Notes: a model not told the origin generated them from the sequence alone. 64,000 nucleotides of DNA from Mesostigma viride (GCA_009746045.1 RPFO01000084.1:1072176-1136175), one strand, 5' to 3'; shown: positions 10,376-22,673, numbered from the stretch's first letter. Numbers and translations are program-made.

Positions 10376-12575
10376 CAATTAATTAATTTAAGAACATAAC
10401 TCCGTGACGAGGACATGTAACACATATCCCTGAGAAGGGGCATATGGTTTTTAATACATTCTAGGCGACAACCTAGCTGCAGGGGGTGGGTGTAAGCTGC
10501 CACCGACTCGGGGTGCACAACTGAGCTAGGTGCGGCACCTGCACCACCATGTACAATATTCCAGCAGCTCTGCAAAGTTGCGGACATGGGGTGGAAGATG
10601 ATCATGGCTAAGCAATGGCTAGGGCATGATGGCGTCTCAGCAGTCTGAGAGTGGCTCTCTGCATTGGCAAAGCATGGCTGACTCATAGCGGATGCAGTAA
10701 GGCTGCCCCATGGTCCAGAGCCCACAGTTAGGCTTGGAACACATTTAGAGGCGCCAGTTTGGGAGAATAGAAAGGCCTCTCCCGGAGCCTGAGGGGTTTT
10801 AGGGGCATACCCAGGGTTAACCCACAACCCCCAGGCACACATGTACATGGTTAAATATGGCATAAGCTGGCCGGTAGGGGGCCCATAATAGGCGTACATG
10901 TACAAGGCCACGGCTAGGCCTTACTATTGTACACTACTACTGCTGTATTCCCCGAAGCTGGGGCGTCAGGAGGGGCTGGCGGCCGCGGGGGTCGCGTGCC
11001 AGGGCTTACAAGTGGCCGATGTAGATGGCCGCCCGGCCCTTCCAGTACATGCACCGGCTTCCCCGGCGGCCGCGGTCTGCCGGAGCTGGACCGGGGTAGG
11101 TCGGCCATAGCTCCCGTCGCCGTTGTTGCTGCGCCTGAGGGTCAGGTCGTCGTCCAGGGTGTAGTGAGTCTTCTCGAGCCGCTTGCGGCGTCTGAGAAAC
11201 GAAATCTTGTCCGCCGGGAACCTTCCTAAAGATGAGAAGAAGCAGGGGCGCCCCTGCCTTACCCCGCGAGCGGGGAAGGCGGTGGGCGTCTGGGCGACCA
11301 GCTTGATCTCACCATGCAAGAAGAAGGCGCCCCATGCGACCAAGGATTTCGGCTCTCAAACGCCTGTGCAAGCTTCTCAGAATTCACACCTTCCACCAGG
11401 TCGAAGATCTTGACCGGCGATGACGTTAATTAAGGTTGCGCCTTGGCAAGCTCGGCCTCCTCGCGGCTCCAGGTCGAGCGTCTGCTGCTGGAGCTGTGCT
11501 GCGACGGCGGAGCTGGTGGAGGTGGTGTGTTGCTTGAGCATGTCCGCCCAGGTCTGGGTGGGAGGAGCATCGCCAGCCGTGAGCCGGGCCAGCGGGGGCT
11601 GGCTAGGCGGCAATGTCCTTGACCGCCTGCCCAGGCGTCGTGAGGCCTGCGGTGTTTTGCAAGCACTCAATGGCGATGGCATTCGGTCCGCCTTAATTGA
11701 GGCGCTGGTCGATGTCGCGGAGCTGGGCGGTGATGGCGTCGGAGCTAGGTGGGGGTGGTGGCGGTGGAGGAGGCAAGGCCGGTTGGAGGTGGCGGTGGAG
11801 ATGGTGCCGGGAGCTCAGCAGGCTGCCAGCGTGCGGCCCACAGCTGCCACTGTCATCTGCAGCGAGGGGGGCCACGTGCTGCTCGAGGGCCTGAGTGAGA
11901 GGATGGAGGATTCCGTCAAGGTGACCAGTGGTGATGGGCTGGGGGGGGCAGAGCCGGCCCCTCGATGGAGCGTCCAAGGACCTAGGAGAAGAGGGCGAAT
12001 GTTTGCAGTCGATCATGCAGGGGCGGGGGGCGGTGAGGATGGAGTCGAATGGGCACCTCTCAAAGAAAGCATTGACGAGGCGACCCTGAGTGGAAGAGCT
12101 GCTTGCACAGTTCAAGACGCGAGGTGTGCGATCCCCAGAACACGTAGCTCAGGAGCTTGTCCTGGTTATAATAAGCTTGTCAAAAAAGCCGGGGCCTTGC
12201 TGGCGTCAAAGTCAGACTCTTCCCTGGCAGCTCGGCGCGGCAGGACGACTGCGCTTGGGCTCAGGCGACGCTGAGGGCGAGGCAAGCCCAGGGGGCTGGG
12301 CAATCACTATAGGGCTTGGCTAGTGGCGCCGCTGCCTTCTGGGCCGGAGAGCCGGAAGCTGCAGCCGGAGCTGTATTTTCAGGTCTGAGCGTGCAGCCGT
12401 CAGGCTGCGTTGCGCGGAGGAGCGTTTAATTGCTCGCCATATATTGCGTAATAGCTTCGGAAAATTATATCAGTGTGTGCATCTTAGAAAGACGAAGCGA
12501 TTGTGATATTCGCAGCCGAATTTGGTGCCCAAACGTGAAAGTTATGAGCTCTGCCGTCAGCCATGGCTACCTCGT
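10376..12575 (-). mobile_element. ORF1-only (half-LINE) retroelement, full-length-like copy C
   Basis: Minus strand, in order: 5' leader (12575-12380, shared with 5200-5360), ORF1 relic (about 12115-10915), R1 3' UTR (10914-10418), degenerate stem-loop (10395-10417) and AT-rich tail (10376-10394). Nothing between ORF1 and the tail could encode an RT, so the unit resembles mammalian HAL1 half-LINEs, which rely on RT supplied in trans. The edges are approximate; no target duplication was found. Confidence 0.6.
10915..12115 (-). pseudogene. LINE-type ORF1 relic, copy C
   Basis: Spread over several frames. N-terminal part (12115-11693) has LEQHVAPLAADDSG, a long Pro run and DAITAQLRDIDQRL. The middle (11682-11377) has DAPPTQTWADMLKQHTTSTS, QLQQQTLDL and an acidic/basic helix. 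The C-terminal part (11343-10966) has DKISFLRRRKRLEKTHYTLD then DDLTLRRSNNG. Domain order matches copies A and B: helical region, RRM-like strand, DDLT motif. A small TTAATT insertion near 11425 breaks the strand motif. L1 ORF1 proteins bind element RNA as trimers; that role is inferred here from motif similarity only. Confidence 0.6.
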
Positions 12576-12579
12576 GGCT

Positions 12580-12850
12580 CGTCCATTATAGTGAGAAGCC
12601 ATGCCCTAGCCTTTGTATAGCCATGATGATCTTCCACCGGGCCATGCCAGGCCTTTCTGACACGAGACAGCTCTGATACATCATCATGGTGGTGCAGGTG
12701 CACTTGGTGCCCCTACTAGAGCAGGTGTAGTTTACACCCTACTACGGCCTTGCAGGAAGTAGCCCAGAATGCCATGCGTATGCCCCAGACTTCTCAGGGA
12801 TATGTGCTATACATGTACTCCCAACGGAGTTAATATGTTCTTAATTAAAT
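12580..12850 (+). repeat. R1 repeat unit with terminal stem-loop
   Basis: Has all R1 landmarks (GAGAAGCCATGCCCTAGCC, CATGATGATCTTCCACC, GGTGGTGCAGGTGCACTTGG, GGTGTAGTTTACACC hairpin, CTTCTCAGGGATATGTGCTA), then ACTCCCAACGGAGT at 12817-12830 and an AT-rich tail. A further R1 3' end on the opposite strand follows at about 12890-12968. Confidence 0.75.
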
Positions 12851-12970
12851 TAACGCTGTTACATATTAATTAACTAATTAATGCCCCTTCTCAGGGATAT
12901 TCATTAATTATAAGAACATACCGGCCTCCGTGGGGAGGATATGTAACACAGGGATATGTGTTACGTATAC

Positions 12971-13697
12971 AGTTAACGTTTTTAAGCGCAATGTATAAGG
13001 ATATGGTTGCAATGCAGCAATTATGCGAATGTGGTTGGAACGGAGCTTTGTTAAAATTGGATAAGCTTACAGCAGTGACTCAGACACTTGAGGCTTAGAC
13101 ACGAGTTTGCCAAGTCAAGGCAACACACTTGAGGCGGGCTCGCAAGATATGACCAGTTGGCACTGGCCTATTCTTTATATACTTGTTCACTGTGCTTTGC
13201 TAGGCCTGAGCAGCCTCGTAGGTGAGGACTCCTGCTCAGTATTAACACCCCGGTACAGTATTAACAACCTGTACAGCGTCCAGATCCTATACAGTAGGTC
13301 TGGCAGCCATACAGGCACAGTGACCACAGAGTACAGTCCACACAGTGATGATTGCATCTGCACCCAATAGTCCAGGACTAAGCCTGCGGCACCAACAGAC
13401 CACAGGTTAAGGTTCCTATTTCCTGCGTACGACGTATTAATCCAATACCGTCGTAGGTACAGCACCTAATTCCTGTCAGCCCAGGAATTACTGTCGACCC
13501 CATATGTCGTCGGCACATATTCACGCACGACTTGGAAGATCAGCCGGCTCGCGCTCGCGCGCGACCGGGAAGTCGGAACGCCGTAAGTTACTTTCTTGAT
13601 ACTCGTTGCAATGAACTCGTTCCGGTGCCGCTGGAATCGTAGTCCGTAGAGATATGCCGAATCAGGAACACCGTCGCCAATGCGCTTGGCGTTAACT
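12971..13697 (-). repeat. 3' LTR of copia-like copy 1
   Basis: About 727 bp, related throughout to 35239-35931 and 51047-51736. The ends are AGTTAACG and CGTTAACT, an 8 bp inverted repeat. On the element strand, a purine-rich tract (13698-13716 region, AAGAAAAGAAAGGATTGG) lies directly upstream and is the likely polypurine tract. Confidence 0.85.
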
Positions 13698-14451
13698 CCA
13701 ATCCTTTCTTTTCTTGAGCTGTAGCAGCTCACACAAGTCTACATACAAACACACACAATGGGTACTGGACATCCTCCCCGACTTCAAGTCACAACCCTCT
13801 GGGCATGACAGCCAGCTTGGATTCCTTATTATATGTACATAGCACCCATACTGGTTCAGGAGCACAAACAAATTACAATGAGTCCCTATCCCTTCCTGGG
13901 CCGAGGCTCGTTGTGTCACCCATGTACAAGAGGTTGGCCAACTGTGGCAGCCCATAGGTGTTCAGTGAAGAACTTGAGAAGTATGTACAACCTTCGGGAC
14001 CTTAGGCGAAACCCCACAGATCACCCACAACAGCTCATCAGAAAACATTGCTGACCCCCAGACGAGAGTCGGCGCCGGTCTGCTGCCCCTTATCGAACCA
14101 GACACAACATCTACGCGAAGCACATGCAAAACACAAGCTCCTATACTCGTTCCAACCGTGGAAAATCAGGGGACCTGTCGCCACCTCACCAGCATGGTGG
14201 ATGGGTCAGCCAGTCCGTGAAACTCCGCCTTAAGACGGCACCAGGGAATCGAACCCCGCCCACAAACCACAGATCTGGGGAAACCTCAGACTGAGATGAA
14301 AACCCCAGATAGACATCTCTCCATCAGAGACAATGTCAGACATTCCCACACCAGAGACATGTCTCACCCCTCAAGGTGTGCTCAGGATTATGTACAATCA
14401 AGCTCCCAGCTTGATATCCAGAGACTTAATTAAGCACCCAGCTCTCAGCTT

Positions 14452-17400
14452 TTAGACAGATAGACCGACTTGACAGTCAGCATTCATGAGCTTCCTCAGT
14501 ACATTGTACTGGGCTGGGGCCTTGTGTGGCAGCTTGGTCAATGCATCAGCAGGGTTCTCCTCGCCAGGGATATGCTTCAAGTCAACCAAACTGGCCAACT
14601 CCTTCAGCAACAAATAATCCAGGTCCCGGCTTCTGGCCAGCTGCTTGTGAACAAACTGGACCATACCCATGCTGTCTGTTAGCAACAACGTCTCCATCTG
14701 CAAGGTCCAAGGGGTAACTGAAGCCAGCTCCAGCATTAACTCCTTTATGTACAGCTGGACTGGATCCCCTCGCATATGGCCCTGCATTCTGCCACATCTG
14801 AACTGATACAGACCCTCTTCTGCAGTCTGCTGTACCAGCTGAACAAACTTGCCCTGCTCTGATAAAAAGCAAACAGAGCAGCAGATCTCCCCCTGACCTT
14901 GGTAACCTGGCGAGCATCCATGGAACTGTCAACAAAGATCTCCAAGGTGATAGGCTGGGCAAAGTCAATCCCAGACAAAATCAGATCAGGGGTACTCTCC
15001 ACCAATCGGGCTATGACTCGAGGCTTCTCATCCTCAAGCACATCATCAGGCATTCTGCTATGGACCATCAAAGACGGACCACAGATGCTGGCAAACCAGG
15101 CCCACATGCCTCTCAACTCAGGTCCTGCAGCCTGGGTGATCTTCTCTGGCAAGGCCTTCACAATGGTCTGTTTATAATCTCCTCCAGCCTGAAGCCTGAT
15201 ACTCCACTCCCCATCCCTCCTGAACAGGGTAGCCTGCATTCCACAGAACACTACAGGCTTGTTGGGCTCCTGCCACAGCTCCTTGCCCAGTGAAAACTTG
15301 CCACTGATGACAGGAATAAACTTCTTCAGCCAGGTCGTGGGGGCTAGCAAATGCAGATCATCTCCATGCAAACTAGCATACACTGGCAGACCCTCCCATT
15401 GGGCCAGCAACAACAGGGATCAACTGAAGACACTCTCAAGCCACACTCACTGATCAGAGCTTCCTGCAGCGTGAGTCTCCAGATGATTGGGCTCGACCTG
15501 AGTCCTTCCAGGCCCTTCAGAATAACCAGGAAATGTTGATGCAGCTCCAGCTTCCAGATAGCAGGCACCTCAACACAGTAAGGCTCATCCTGCTTCCACA
15601 CCCTCCTGGCCACTTCTGGATCAGATTTTAAAAATGCCCTCTTGAAGTCCAGCAGCACTGATGACATAGCTGCTCCCCTGTTCAGCAACCCCACGTAGAG
15701 ACATAGCAAAATTCTCCATGTGTCGTGTAGCATCCCTGGCGTGTACAGCTCCTCTCCTGGCAGACTCCCCGTGCCGTGATACTCATTCAGGACAGGCCTG
15801 ACATGGGGCACTGATACCTCATCCACAACCTTCCTCTTCAGCACAAATCTCAAAGCAAGCTTCCTTGATGCTGGGGGACGTCTGTCTGTTGGTGCAGCAC
15901 ACTCAAACTGCAACCACTCCTCCAATGCCTTGGAGAAGGCGAGCTTCCAAGCCTCAAACAAAGTAGGCGAGCTCATCTCTTGGACTAGCTGGTCATATGT
16001 CAAAGGAGAGTGTGCAGCAAGGCTCCTGTGAGTTATGCCAATACTGCTGGGGTGCAACACAGCTGGAATCACCAAACTGGCTGCTGGGGGCACCTCCCCT
16101 TCATCCCATTTTACACCCTTGACCGGCTTGGCCCTGCACCTGACTGGAAATGTTGTCCTGAAATTTTCTAGGGGAATCATCCCCCAGCCATCTCTTCTCA
16201 GAGCTGTAGCTCTGATAGAAATCCCAGGATTGCCCAGAAAATTCTGACCCAAAATCACAGGGCCATCATAGTCCTCTAGGACAAGGAAGGTCACATCCAC
16301 ACCCATGACAGGGGCAGTAACCTCTCCCAACACCCTTAGATGCGTCCTACCACTGAAATCAGACACCCAGGGGCAACTTGGTTCTCGACCAGCAGTTCTC
16401 CTGTATGCTGAGGTCCCATGACAGAAACCTGTGCATTGGTATCTATCTCCATGGCAGCTACCTCAGGTTCATCCAACTGGACAAGCTTGGACACCTTAGG
16501 CTCCTTCTTGGCTCTTTGCAAAGCCTGTACAATATCTGATAGACGCACACCCCTAGGCCTGGTGTCGGGCCGTTCCGGAGGTGCAGCCTGTCCGCCTGCT
16601 TGCCCAACCACCGTATGTGAAGGTACCCCAGGGGCCGGGCCAGGGTCACCCTGAGGGCTCGATACAGCTGTAGCACCCTGATCAGGAAGTTCCACGTCAC
16701 CCCCACCTTGTACACCAGCAGGCACCTGGAAGAGGTCTCCTTGATTACCTCCCCGGGGACGGATCTTTGACCAGGACAGACGGTGCACTGCCTGGGAGCC
16801 ATCAATGGCCACCCAGCACTTATGGCCAGCGGCTTCTACTCGGGTCACCACCCCATCATGCCAGCTGCCACGTTTCCCTGGAAAGCTTGGCTCCTTCCAC
16901 ACAACAACCTGTTGTCCAACGTTAGGTTCTAGGACACTCCAGCCCTTGTCTTTCTGCCTCAGCTTGAGGAACTTGGCCTCTAGCTTCTCCTTCCATGTGT
17001 GCTCAGCATCAGCTGGCAGCATCCGGGTATGCAGCATAAGAGGATTGATGGCAAGGTCACCAAAGAACATGGGAGTCCTCGGGTTCAGCCTATCCTCCAC
17101 AGAACGTAGCCATGCAGATGTCACAATGGCAGATGACATCCTGGGTATCCCCTCCACCAGCAGCACAGTCTTGATCTCTTGGATGGCTCTCTCCACCACC
17201 CCTTGCTGGCCGTGGCTCTCCCTGGGTGTAATCAGCAACTCTGGAAATTCTGGCAGGTTCTCACAGCACTCAAACTGAATGTCACCGACTGCAGCAACTC
17301 CAACCCCGGGTACCTGCTCCTTGTCAACTTCAGTGCAGCAATCAACGTAGTACATAGGTTTCTCCATGTCAGGCAGGATCTCTAGGGTCTTGTACAAGTT

Positions 17401-17650
17401 TGGTATATCTGTCCACTGCCACCAGCAGCTTCAATCCCCTGATTCTCTGAATATCCACCTGCACACGCCGGGCCTGGATGCAAAATAGGAGACCTGGCAT
17501 GAGACTGCTTGGGCTTAATTCTAGCAACTAGCCTGCACCTGCAAGCTTGAGCAACCTGTTGGCAAATGGAGTACAACTCACTTCCTCCTGCAGCCGTCTA
17601 GCAACTTGCAAAGACTGAGCTGCATGGCCAAACATGGTATGCAACCTTGA
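14452..17650 (-). pseudogene. pol (INT-PR-RT-RH) of copia-like copy 1
   Basis: Integrase signatures are ITPRESHGQQGVVERAIQEI with an SH3-like tail (VGQQVVVWKEPSFPGKRGSW). The retropepsin-like part has MEIDTNAQVSVM and PVILGQNFLG and lies after integrase. RT has KLALRFVLKRKVVDE, SVLLDFKRAFLKSD and LHGDDLHLLAP, the last at the position of the catalytic YxDD box. RNase H has IFVDSSMDARQV, CISSDVAECRAICEG, LLTDSMGMVQFVHKQLA and HIPGEENPADALTKLP, the last typical of copia elements. Frameshifts near 15413 and 14760, and several upstream of 17400, make it non-functional. It keeps the RNase H C-terminus lost in copy 2. Confidence 0.85.
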
Positions 17651-18418
17651 GGCAATGTCAGTCATACAAGAGAGAAAATCTTTTATTGTCATTATTAGCA
17701 CTCAAGGTATGTAGTGTACAGATCCCTTATGTACAGGAGGCACCAGGGTCGTGCCTGTCAGACTGTCTACAGCCCTATCCTCATCCTGACCATCCTTTGC
17801 CAGTCCTGCAAGGTCAGAATGCTTCTGAGATCCACCTGGGTCCACAGCACCAGGTCCTACCTCAGGCTCAGCACCGCCATGGCGGGCACGTTGGCGAGTA
17901 ACCACTGCAGCTACAGCTGGCATACTCTCTGTGGTAACAGTTAGAATATGAACGACCGACTTGGTACAATGCTTGAGAACACAGAGTGCTGAGAGCAATG
18001 AATTGCTTGGTCCATTAGAAAATAGGTTTACCCTTTATCAACGTTCCTCTCACTGGCTGCGCCGCCAGTGACCGTTGGGTGCAGACCGTTGGCCCGAGGC
18101 CGCACGATGACAGGTCGCAGTCTAGTCACTGCATCGTGTGATCACAGATCAATGCAAGGTTCCGGCACTATTTAACCTAACTGTAACCAAGCTTGCCCCA
18201 TCGTGTCCAATGGGCTCTATCACAAGAGCATGGGGCTGCCCCTCACTGCCGTCACTAGCAGCTACATTACACACCCCTGGGGGCACCCTCCAGGGTTCAG
18301 GGATGTGTGCAGGCTCCAGTCAATGATCAACAGCCTTGCCCTTAATTGCCCTTGTCCTGGGATGGACCAGCCTTCTCCTTGCTGCCACCCTGGGCTGGCT
18401 TGCTATGACCTTCCTGCC

Positions 18419-19445
18419 TCAGGTACCAGGCCGACACTCATTCCTGAAGTGACCCTTCCCATGGCAGAAATAACATTCCACCTGACTGATGTCCCGTGAG
18501 GTCCCACTGCTGGGCCCAGCCTTGGGAGGACCACCCACCCTCTTGAAGTCAAACTGGGACTGTGGAGGTCCCGACTTAATTCGGAGGTGTCCCCCGTCCA
18601 GCCATTCTGCCACGCCCCCTCCTGGACCTTCCTCGACCCCTGAACGAGGTATCAGGCCCCCTTGAGGACGCTCAGACCCCCGTGGCCCGATCCCCTCATG
18701 GACTTGACTGCAGGCTCAGCTGCCTCATACAGCTGGTCCGTCATTGCAGCCCAGCCATGGACTTGGCGCATGTGGATGGACACGTTGTCCATCGTGATAG
18801 GATCCAGCTGCAGTGACTTGAGAAAGTCACCCATGCATGGCCATTCTGTCTGCACAGAAGAATCCTTTAGCCATGGCGTCCTCCCTCAGCTTACAGAAGT
18901 CTTCAAACGCGTGGACCACCAACTGCCCCTTGATGGGCTTGTAGTCCAGGTACTCCTGCTTCAAGTGAGAACCATCTATCTATGGTCCTCTTATCGATTA
19001 GGAACACCCTGAGGCGCGTCATGAACACGGCCCAGGTATCCCCCGCTGACTGTCGCTCTCGGACGAACTTAAACAGCCGCCGTGCCGACTGCCGTATGTA
19101 GGCACTGGACGCCAGAATGCGAAGCTTGTCGCCGGTGTAGATGTCCGTGTACAAGTTCATATCCTCCAGCATCCTCTCCGCGTCTCTGGGCTGCCCATTG
19201 TCTTTGATTGACTGAAATTGGCTCAGCACCGCGTACCCCTCGGCTACGGTCGGCCGCCTAGGCGCTGCTTGGGCTGCTGCTGGCGCGTTCTGAGCGCCTT
19301 GAGACCCCTGACTCGGATCATCCTCTAGACCAGCCTGGTCCCCTAGTGCAGGCCCTCCTCCTCGTCCACCGCGTCCATCCATATCAGCGCCGCGCCGCTC
19401 AAAGCCGACCCCACGTCCTCGTTGGTCGGATGCTCCCTCGCTCAT
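18419..19445 (-). pseudogene. gag of copia-like copy 1
   Basis: Starts MSEGASDQRGRGVGFERRG. Contains PTVAEGYAVLSQFQSIKDNG, YTDIYTGDKLRILASSAYIR, a Gly/Arg-rich linker and one CCHC zinc knuckle (CYFCHGKGHFRNEC, about 18450-18491). Compared with copy 2 it has lost the segment around DQLYECFSGKYVGGKRPRQG and carries frameshifts near 18970 and 18850. Gag packages element RNA; the knuckle is the nucleocapsid motif. Confidence 0.8.
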
Positions 19446-19794
19446 GATGGGTCTTGTTCAGGTCTGCTACAGATCAGCCAAGTGGCCAAACAGCAATATA
19501 CGCTGCTGAACAAGAAGGAAGATGACAAGTGTTACCACTTAGTCAAGCCCACCACGGCCACCCGCTGGCAACACCTGGTTTTCCTTGTCGCTGTCGCTGT
19601 CGCTGTCGCTCATACTGATGAGCTCTGGCACCCTGCTGCCAGCAGCACCGTCGTCAGCCCGCTGTCGGCTCGCGCCATGACAGCGTCGTCACCGTTGGCG
19701 TAGTAGACAGGCGACAAGTTACCCGTCGTTACCACCCCGCGGGTTATACCTTGGCACTGACCTCGCGGTCGCCAAGTTCCTCGTCGCTTAGGGG

Positions 19795-20380
19795 AATACA
19801 GCAGTAGTAGACTGTGTAGAAAAGATAGACCAGTGGCCTTGTTGTACATGTACAGTACGCCTCCTACAGGCACTATACCAGCTGATTCAAGAGCATTATT
19901 TAGCCATGTACATGTGTGCCTATGATGTGCCACACTCCAGATTCAATGCCTAGCTTTATTCAGTTATGATGTGCCCACGTAGCAGAGAGCTGCTCTCTGC
20001 TGTGCACATGAGATTAATTAATTAAGGCGGGTGGTCAGAGTGGCTGTGGCCTCGGAAACTTTGGTCGGGCAATGTGCTCTTGCGTAGCAGTAAATTGAGG
20101 CTGGAGCTTAAGTGCGACTCTGGCTTCAATGTTGAGATGCTGAGATGCCACGCTCTAGCCATTGTCTAGCCATAATGATCTTCCCCCCTACTGTCGGGGC
20201 CTTTAGGTAGGTTCCTGAATACATAGTGCATGGTGTGCAGGTGCACTGACTTTGTGCACCCAGAGCAGGTGTAGTTTACACCCTACCCTTGGAGGAAGTA
20301 GCCCAGAGTGTATTATAGGCCTGCATATACCCCTTCTCAGGGATATGTGCTACATATATTCATTGAGAATGATAGATTAC
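19795..20380 (+). repeat. R1-derived fragments
   Basis: Two partial R1 units: 19795-20035 (AGCAGTAGTAGACTGTGTAG through GCAGAGAGCTGCTCTCTGC, then a TTAATTAA tail) and 20130-20380 (GAGATGCCACGCTCTAGCC through CCCTTCTCAGGGATATGTGC). The second lacks the terminal stem-loop. Confidence 0.6.
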
Positions 20381-22673
20381 GGAGGTGAGATAGGCATGCA
20401 ACATAAGGAAAAACCCGATAACTGGGAGAATAACCCTGAAGAAATTAATAGTAATCTGACACAGATGCATCCAAGGATCACGCCATGCAGCGGCACAAGG
20501 TACAACTAACTATACATCACAAAACTACACGCAGCAACAGCGCTGCCGGCCCACCATGCAGGCCTGGAAGGGATCTAGACCGCATGGGTCGCGACAAAGT
20601 CGGCCCGGGTGCGGCGGAATAACACATCAGCCACGGTGCGAGTGAGGGCGAGTGACAGGCGCTGCCGCCAATACGAGGACCACGTGCGGGCCGACCACGG
20701 GGCGGTCTGACCCTCGAGGTCGAGGCGGTCTTCACGGCGCTGGCAGCACTCGTGGAAAAACTCCGCTGTCTTGGGGCCCATGGCCCCGAACTCCTCAAGG
20801 ACAAAGGGGATGACCCGGTGGGGCCCCACATTGCCGTAGGAGGCAAACTTGTCGCGCTCAGCCACAGCGGCAGCAGCGCCGGCATCCACAGCCGCCCGGA
20901 GGATGTGGCGACCGGAGAGCGGCCGAGCCACGGAGACATCGATGAGCAGGTGGCAACCCTGCCCGTCGTAGTCAAGCACGGTAATGTCGGGGCGGTGGTT
21001 GGGTGAGTAGAGGGCGGCCCCATCCGCGTCCTCGCACTTGATGGTGGAGTGGGGAAAGACCGACCGAACCATGGCCGGCACACACCACCCGGAGGAGAGC
21101 GGTATGGAGATAGAGGAACCAGTTCTGGTTCTGCTGGCCACCCATGCACGCGATGTAGTGCGTCCCAGTAGTATCCAGAGCAAGCCCGCAGCTGCCGCAG
21201 GACGCACCCGCCGTGATGAGAGGTTGCGGGGCAAAGAGCTGGTGGCGGAGAGCGATGGCGTAAAGGGCCGGAACCAGTGTGTGCAAAGGGCTCATGGGGA
21301 GGGCGCGCAGGAATGCGGACCCCATGCTCCCCTCAAGGGAAACGGAGTGAAGCCAAGCCTTCCCCTGATCGTTCAAGCTCGCATGCAGACCCATCCAGTC
21401 GGCACAGTGTAGTATACCCGCGTAGGTCTTTTGTTGTTTTTCATGAACGCAGGCAGGGAAGACACTAGGACTGACGACAGTGGACACGCCGGGCGTGCCC
21501 CGGGGCAGGCGACGGTGGACGGCCTGAGCGGGGCGGACAAGGTCGCAAGCCTGCTGGATCCCGAGGTAAGAATCCTGCACAGCCTGCACAAAGGGGAAGG
21601 GGGATGGGGTGACCAAGTCGGGAATGGCGCTGACGGCGCTGGGGACCAACCGGCGGATCTCCGCCCAGGCCTGAGCAACAGAGCCAAGGAAGGCGGCGGG
21701 GGCGAGGCGGGCGGCGCGGGTGAGCCCACACCCGCCCATGCGGCAGGGGAGGGTGGCCAAGCGCATGGAGTGAGCTGGCAGGCTAGGGCCGGGGAGGAGC
21801 ACCTGCAAGGCGGCCTGAATGCGCTCGTCATGGCCTTCCGCGGCAAGCCGCACCAAGTGGGGGGGAGCGCCACGGAGCCAGTGAACCACCCGCGGGTGGG
21901 CGCAAAACCACAGGAGGAGCCCTTTGGTCTGGGGGTCCTTGAGGCGCGCCCAAGTCTCGAGGACATAGGTGCGCTGTTCCACGGTGGCCCGGAGCTCCTC
22001 TTCGACGTAGTCAGGGTCACCCACAGGGACGCCCAGGCACGAGAAACCATGCGCCCGCGCCAATGCCCCCGGGATAGCCGCGGGGAAGCCAGAGCAGTCC
22101 CCCTGGGGCGAAAAGACTGCACACTTGGGGAGGGTGAGCCGAAGGTTGATGGCCGCCATCATGGCCACTTCAAGGGCAGCCAGGGCGGCAACCACAGCGT
22201 CGGCCGGGCCAAGGGCATGGATATCGTCCATATAGGCGAGGAGCACGACATCCGGGTGCACAGCGTGGACACCTTGGAGAGCCTTGTGCAGCGGGGCAGA
22301 CAGGTAAAAGGGGCCGAGGGGGTCACCTTGCTGGGTTCCCGTGCGGGAAGCGATGTCGGCGAACATCCCATCCTCCATGAGGAAGGAGAGTTGAGTGGGT
22401 TCGCCGTAGCAGGCTGCTGTCCACGCAAGAAGGTCAGGGAACGCCTCGCCGACGGCCTCAAAGATGCTAGCCTTGGTGACAGCATTGAACGCATTGTGGC
22501 AATCCACCTTCAGCGCCACATGGGTCGGATGCGTCTCGAGGTAGGCCTGAACTGTGTGCACGATGATGTCGCTGCCCCCTTTGGTGGCGACGCCAAGCTG
22601 GGCCGCGACGGACTCCTCAGTATCACTCCGGTTGGGGCAGAAGTAGGCGCGAAACTCGGGGGCCTTTTGGCGA
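20381..22673 (-). mobile_element. Non-LTR retrotransposon with RT and restriction-like endonuclease (5'-truncated)
   Basis: The coding strand is minus; RT starts abruptly at about 22673 next to an R1 3' end, so the 5' half is missing. The order RT, Cys/His knuckle, PD-(D/E)XK-type endonuclease is that of CRE/R2-type elements, which cleave with a C-terminal endonuclease instead of an N-terminal APE. The 3' UTR runs from 20574 to an undefined end near 20381. No target duplication was identified. Confidence 0.7.
20575..22673 (-). pseudogene. RT plus restriction-like endonuclease protein
   Basis: RT motifs in order: QLGVATKGGSDIIVHTVQAY (22610-22550), VALKVDCHNAFNAV (motif A, 22524-22480), SRTGTQQGDPLGPFYL (motif B) and LLAYMDDIHALGP (motif C, catalytic DD, about 22240-22202). 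A knuckle CGSCGLALDTTGTHYIAC lies at about 21210-21150. The endonuclease follows in another frame: NHRPDITVLDYDGQGCHLLI then DVSV, and ERDKFASYGNVGPHRVIPFV then LEEFGAMG (21000-20780). The frame change near 21060-21080 is an inactivating indel or a sequence error. The RT stretch itself is open for over 500 codons, so decay is recent. Confidence 0.75.

Larger units (their letters stand above)
12971..19786 (-). mobile_element. Copia-like LTR retrotransposon, copy 1 (5'-truncated, decayed)
   Basis: Reads right to left: part of an extra upstream ORF (19786-19500), gag (19445-18419), integrase (about 17650-16700), retropepsin-like domain (about 16480-16240), RT and RNase H (about 16000-14452), a 750 bp 3' UTR and the 3' LTR (12971-13697). 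No 5' LTR is present; homology to copy 2 stops at about 19786. Frameshifts relative to copy 2 include single-base losses near 15413 and 14760. It is inserted beside R1 repeats. Confidence 0.85.

Noticed and set aside
14225-14290. tRNA-like segment on the minus strand (GGTTCGATTCCCTGG) in the copia-like 3' UTR
   Set aside because: No cloverleaf can be drawn and no matching acceptor stem; the same segment recurs in copy 2 as part of the element.
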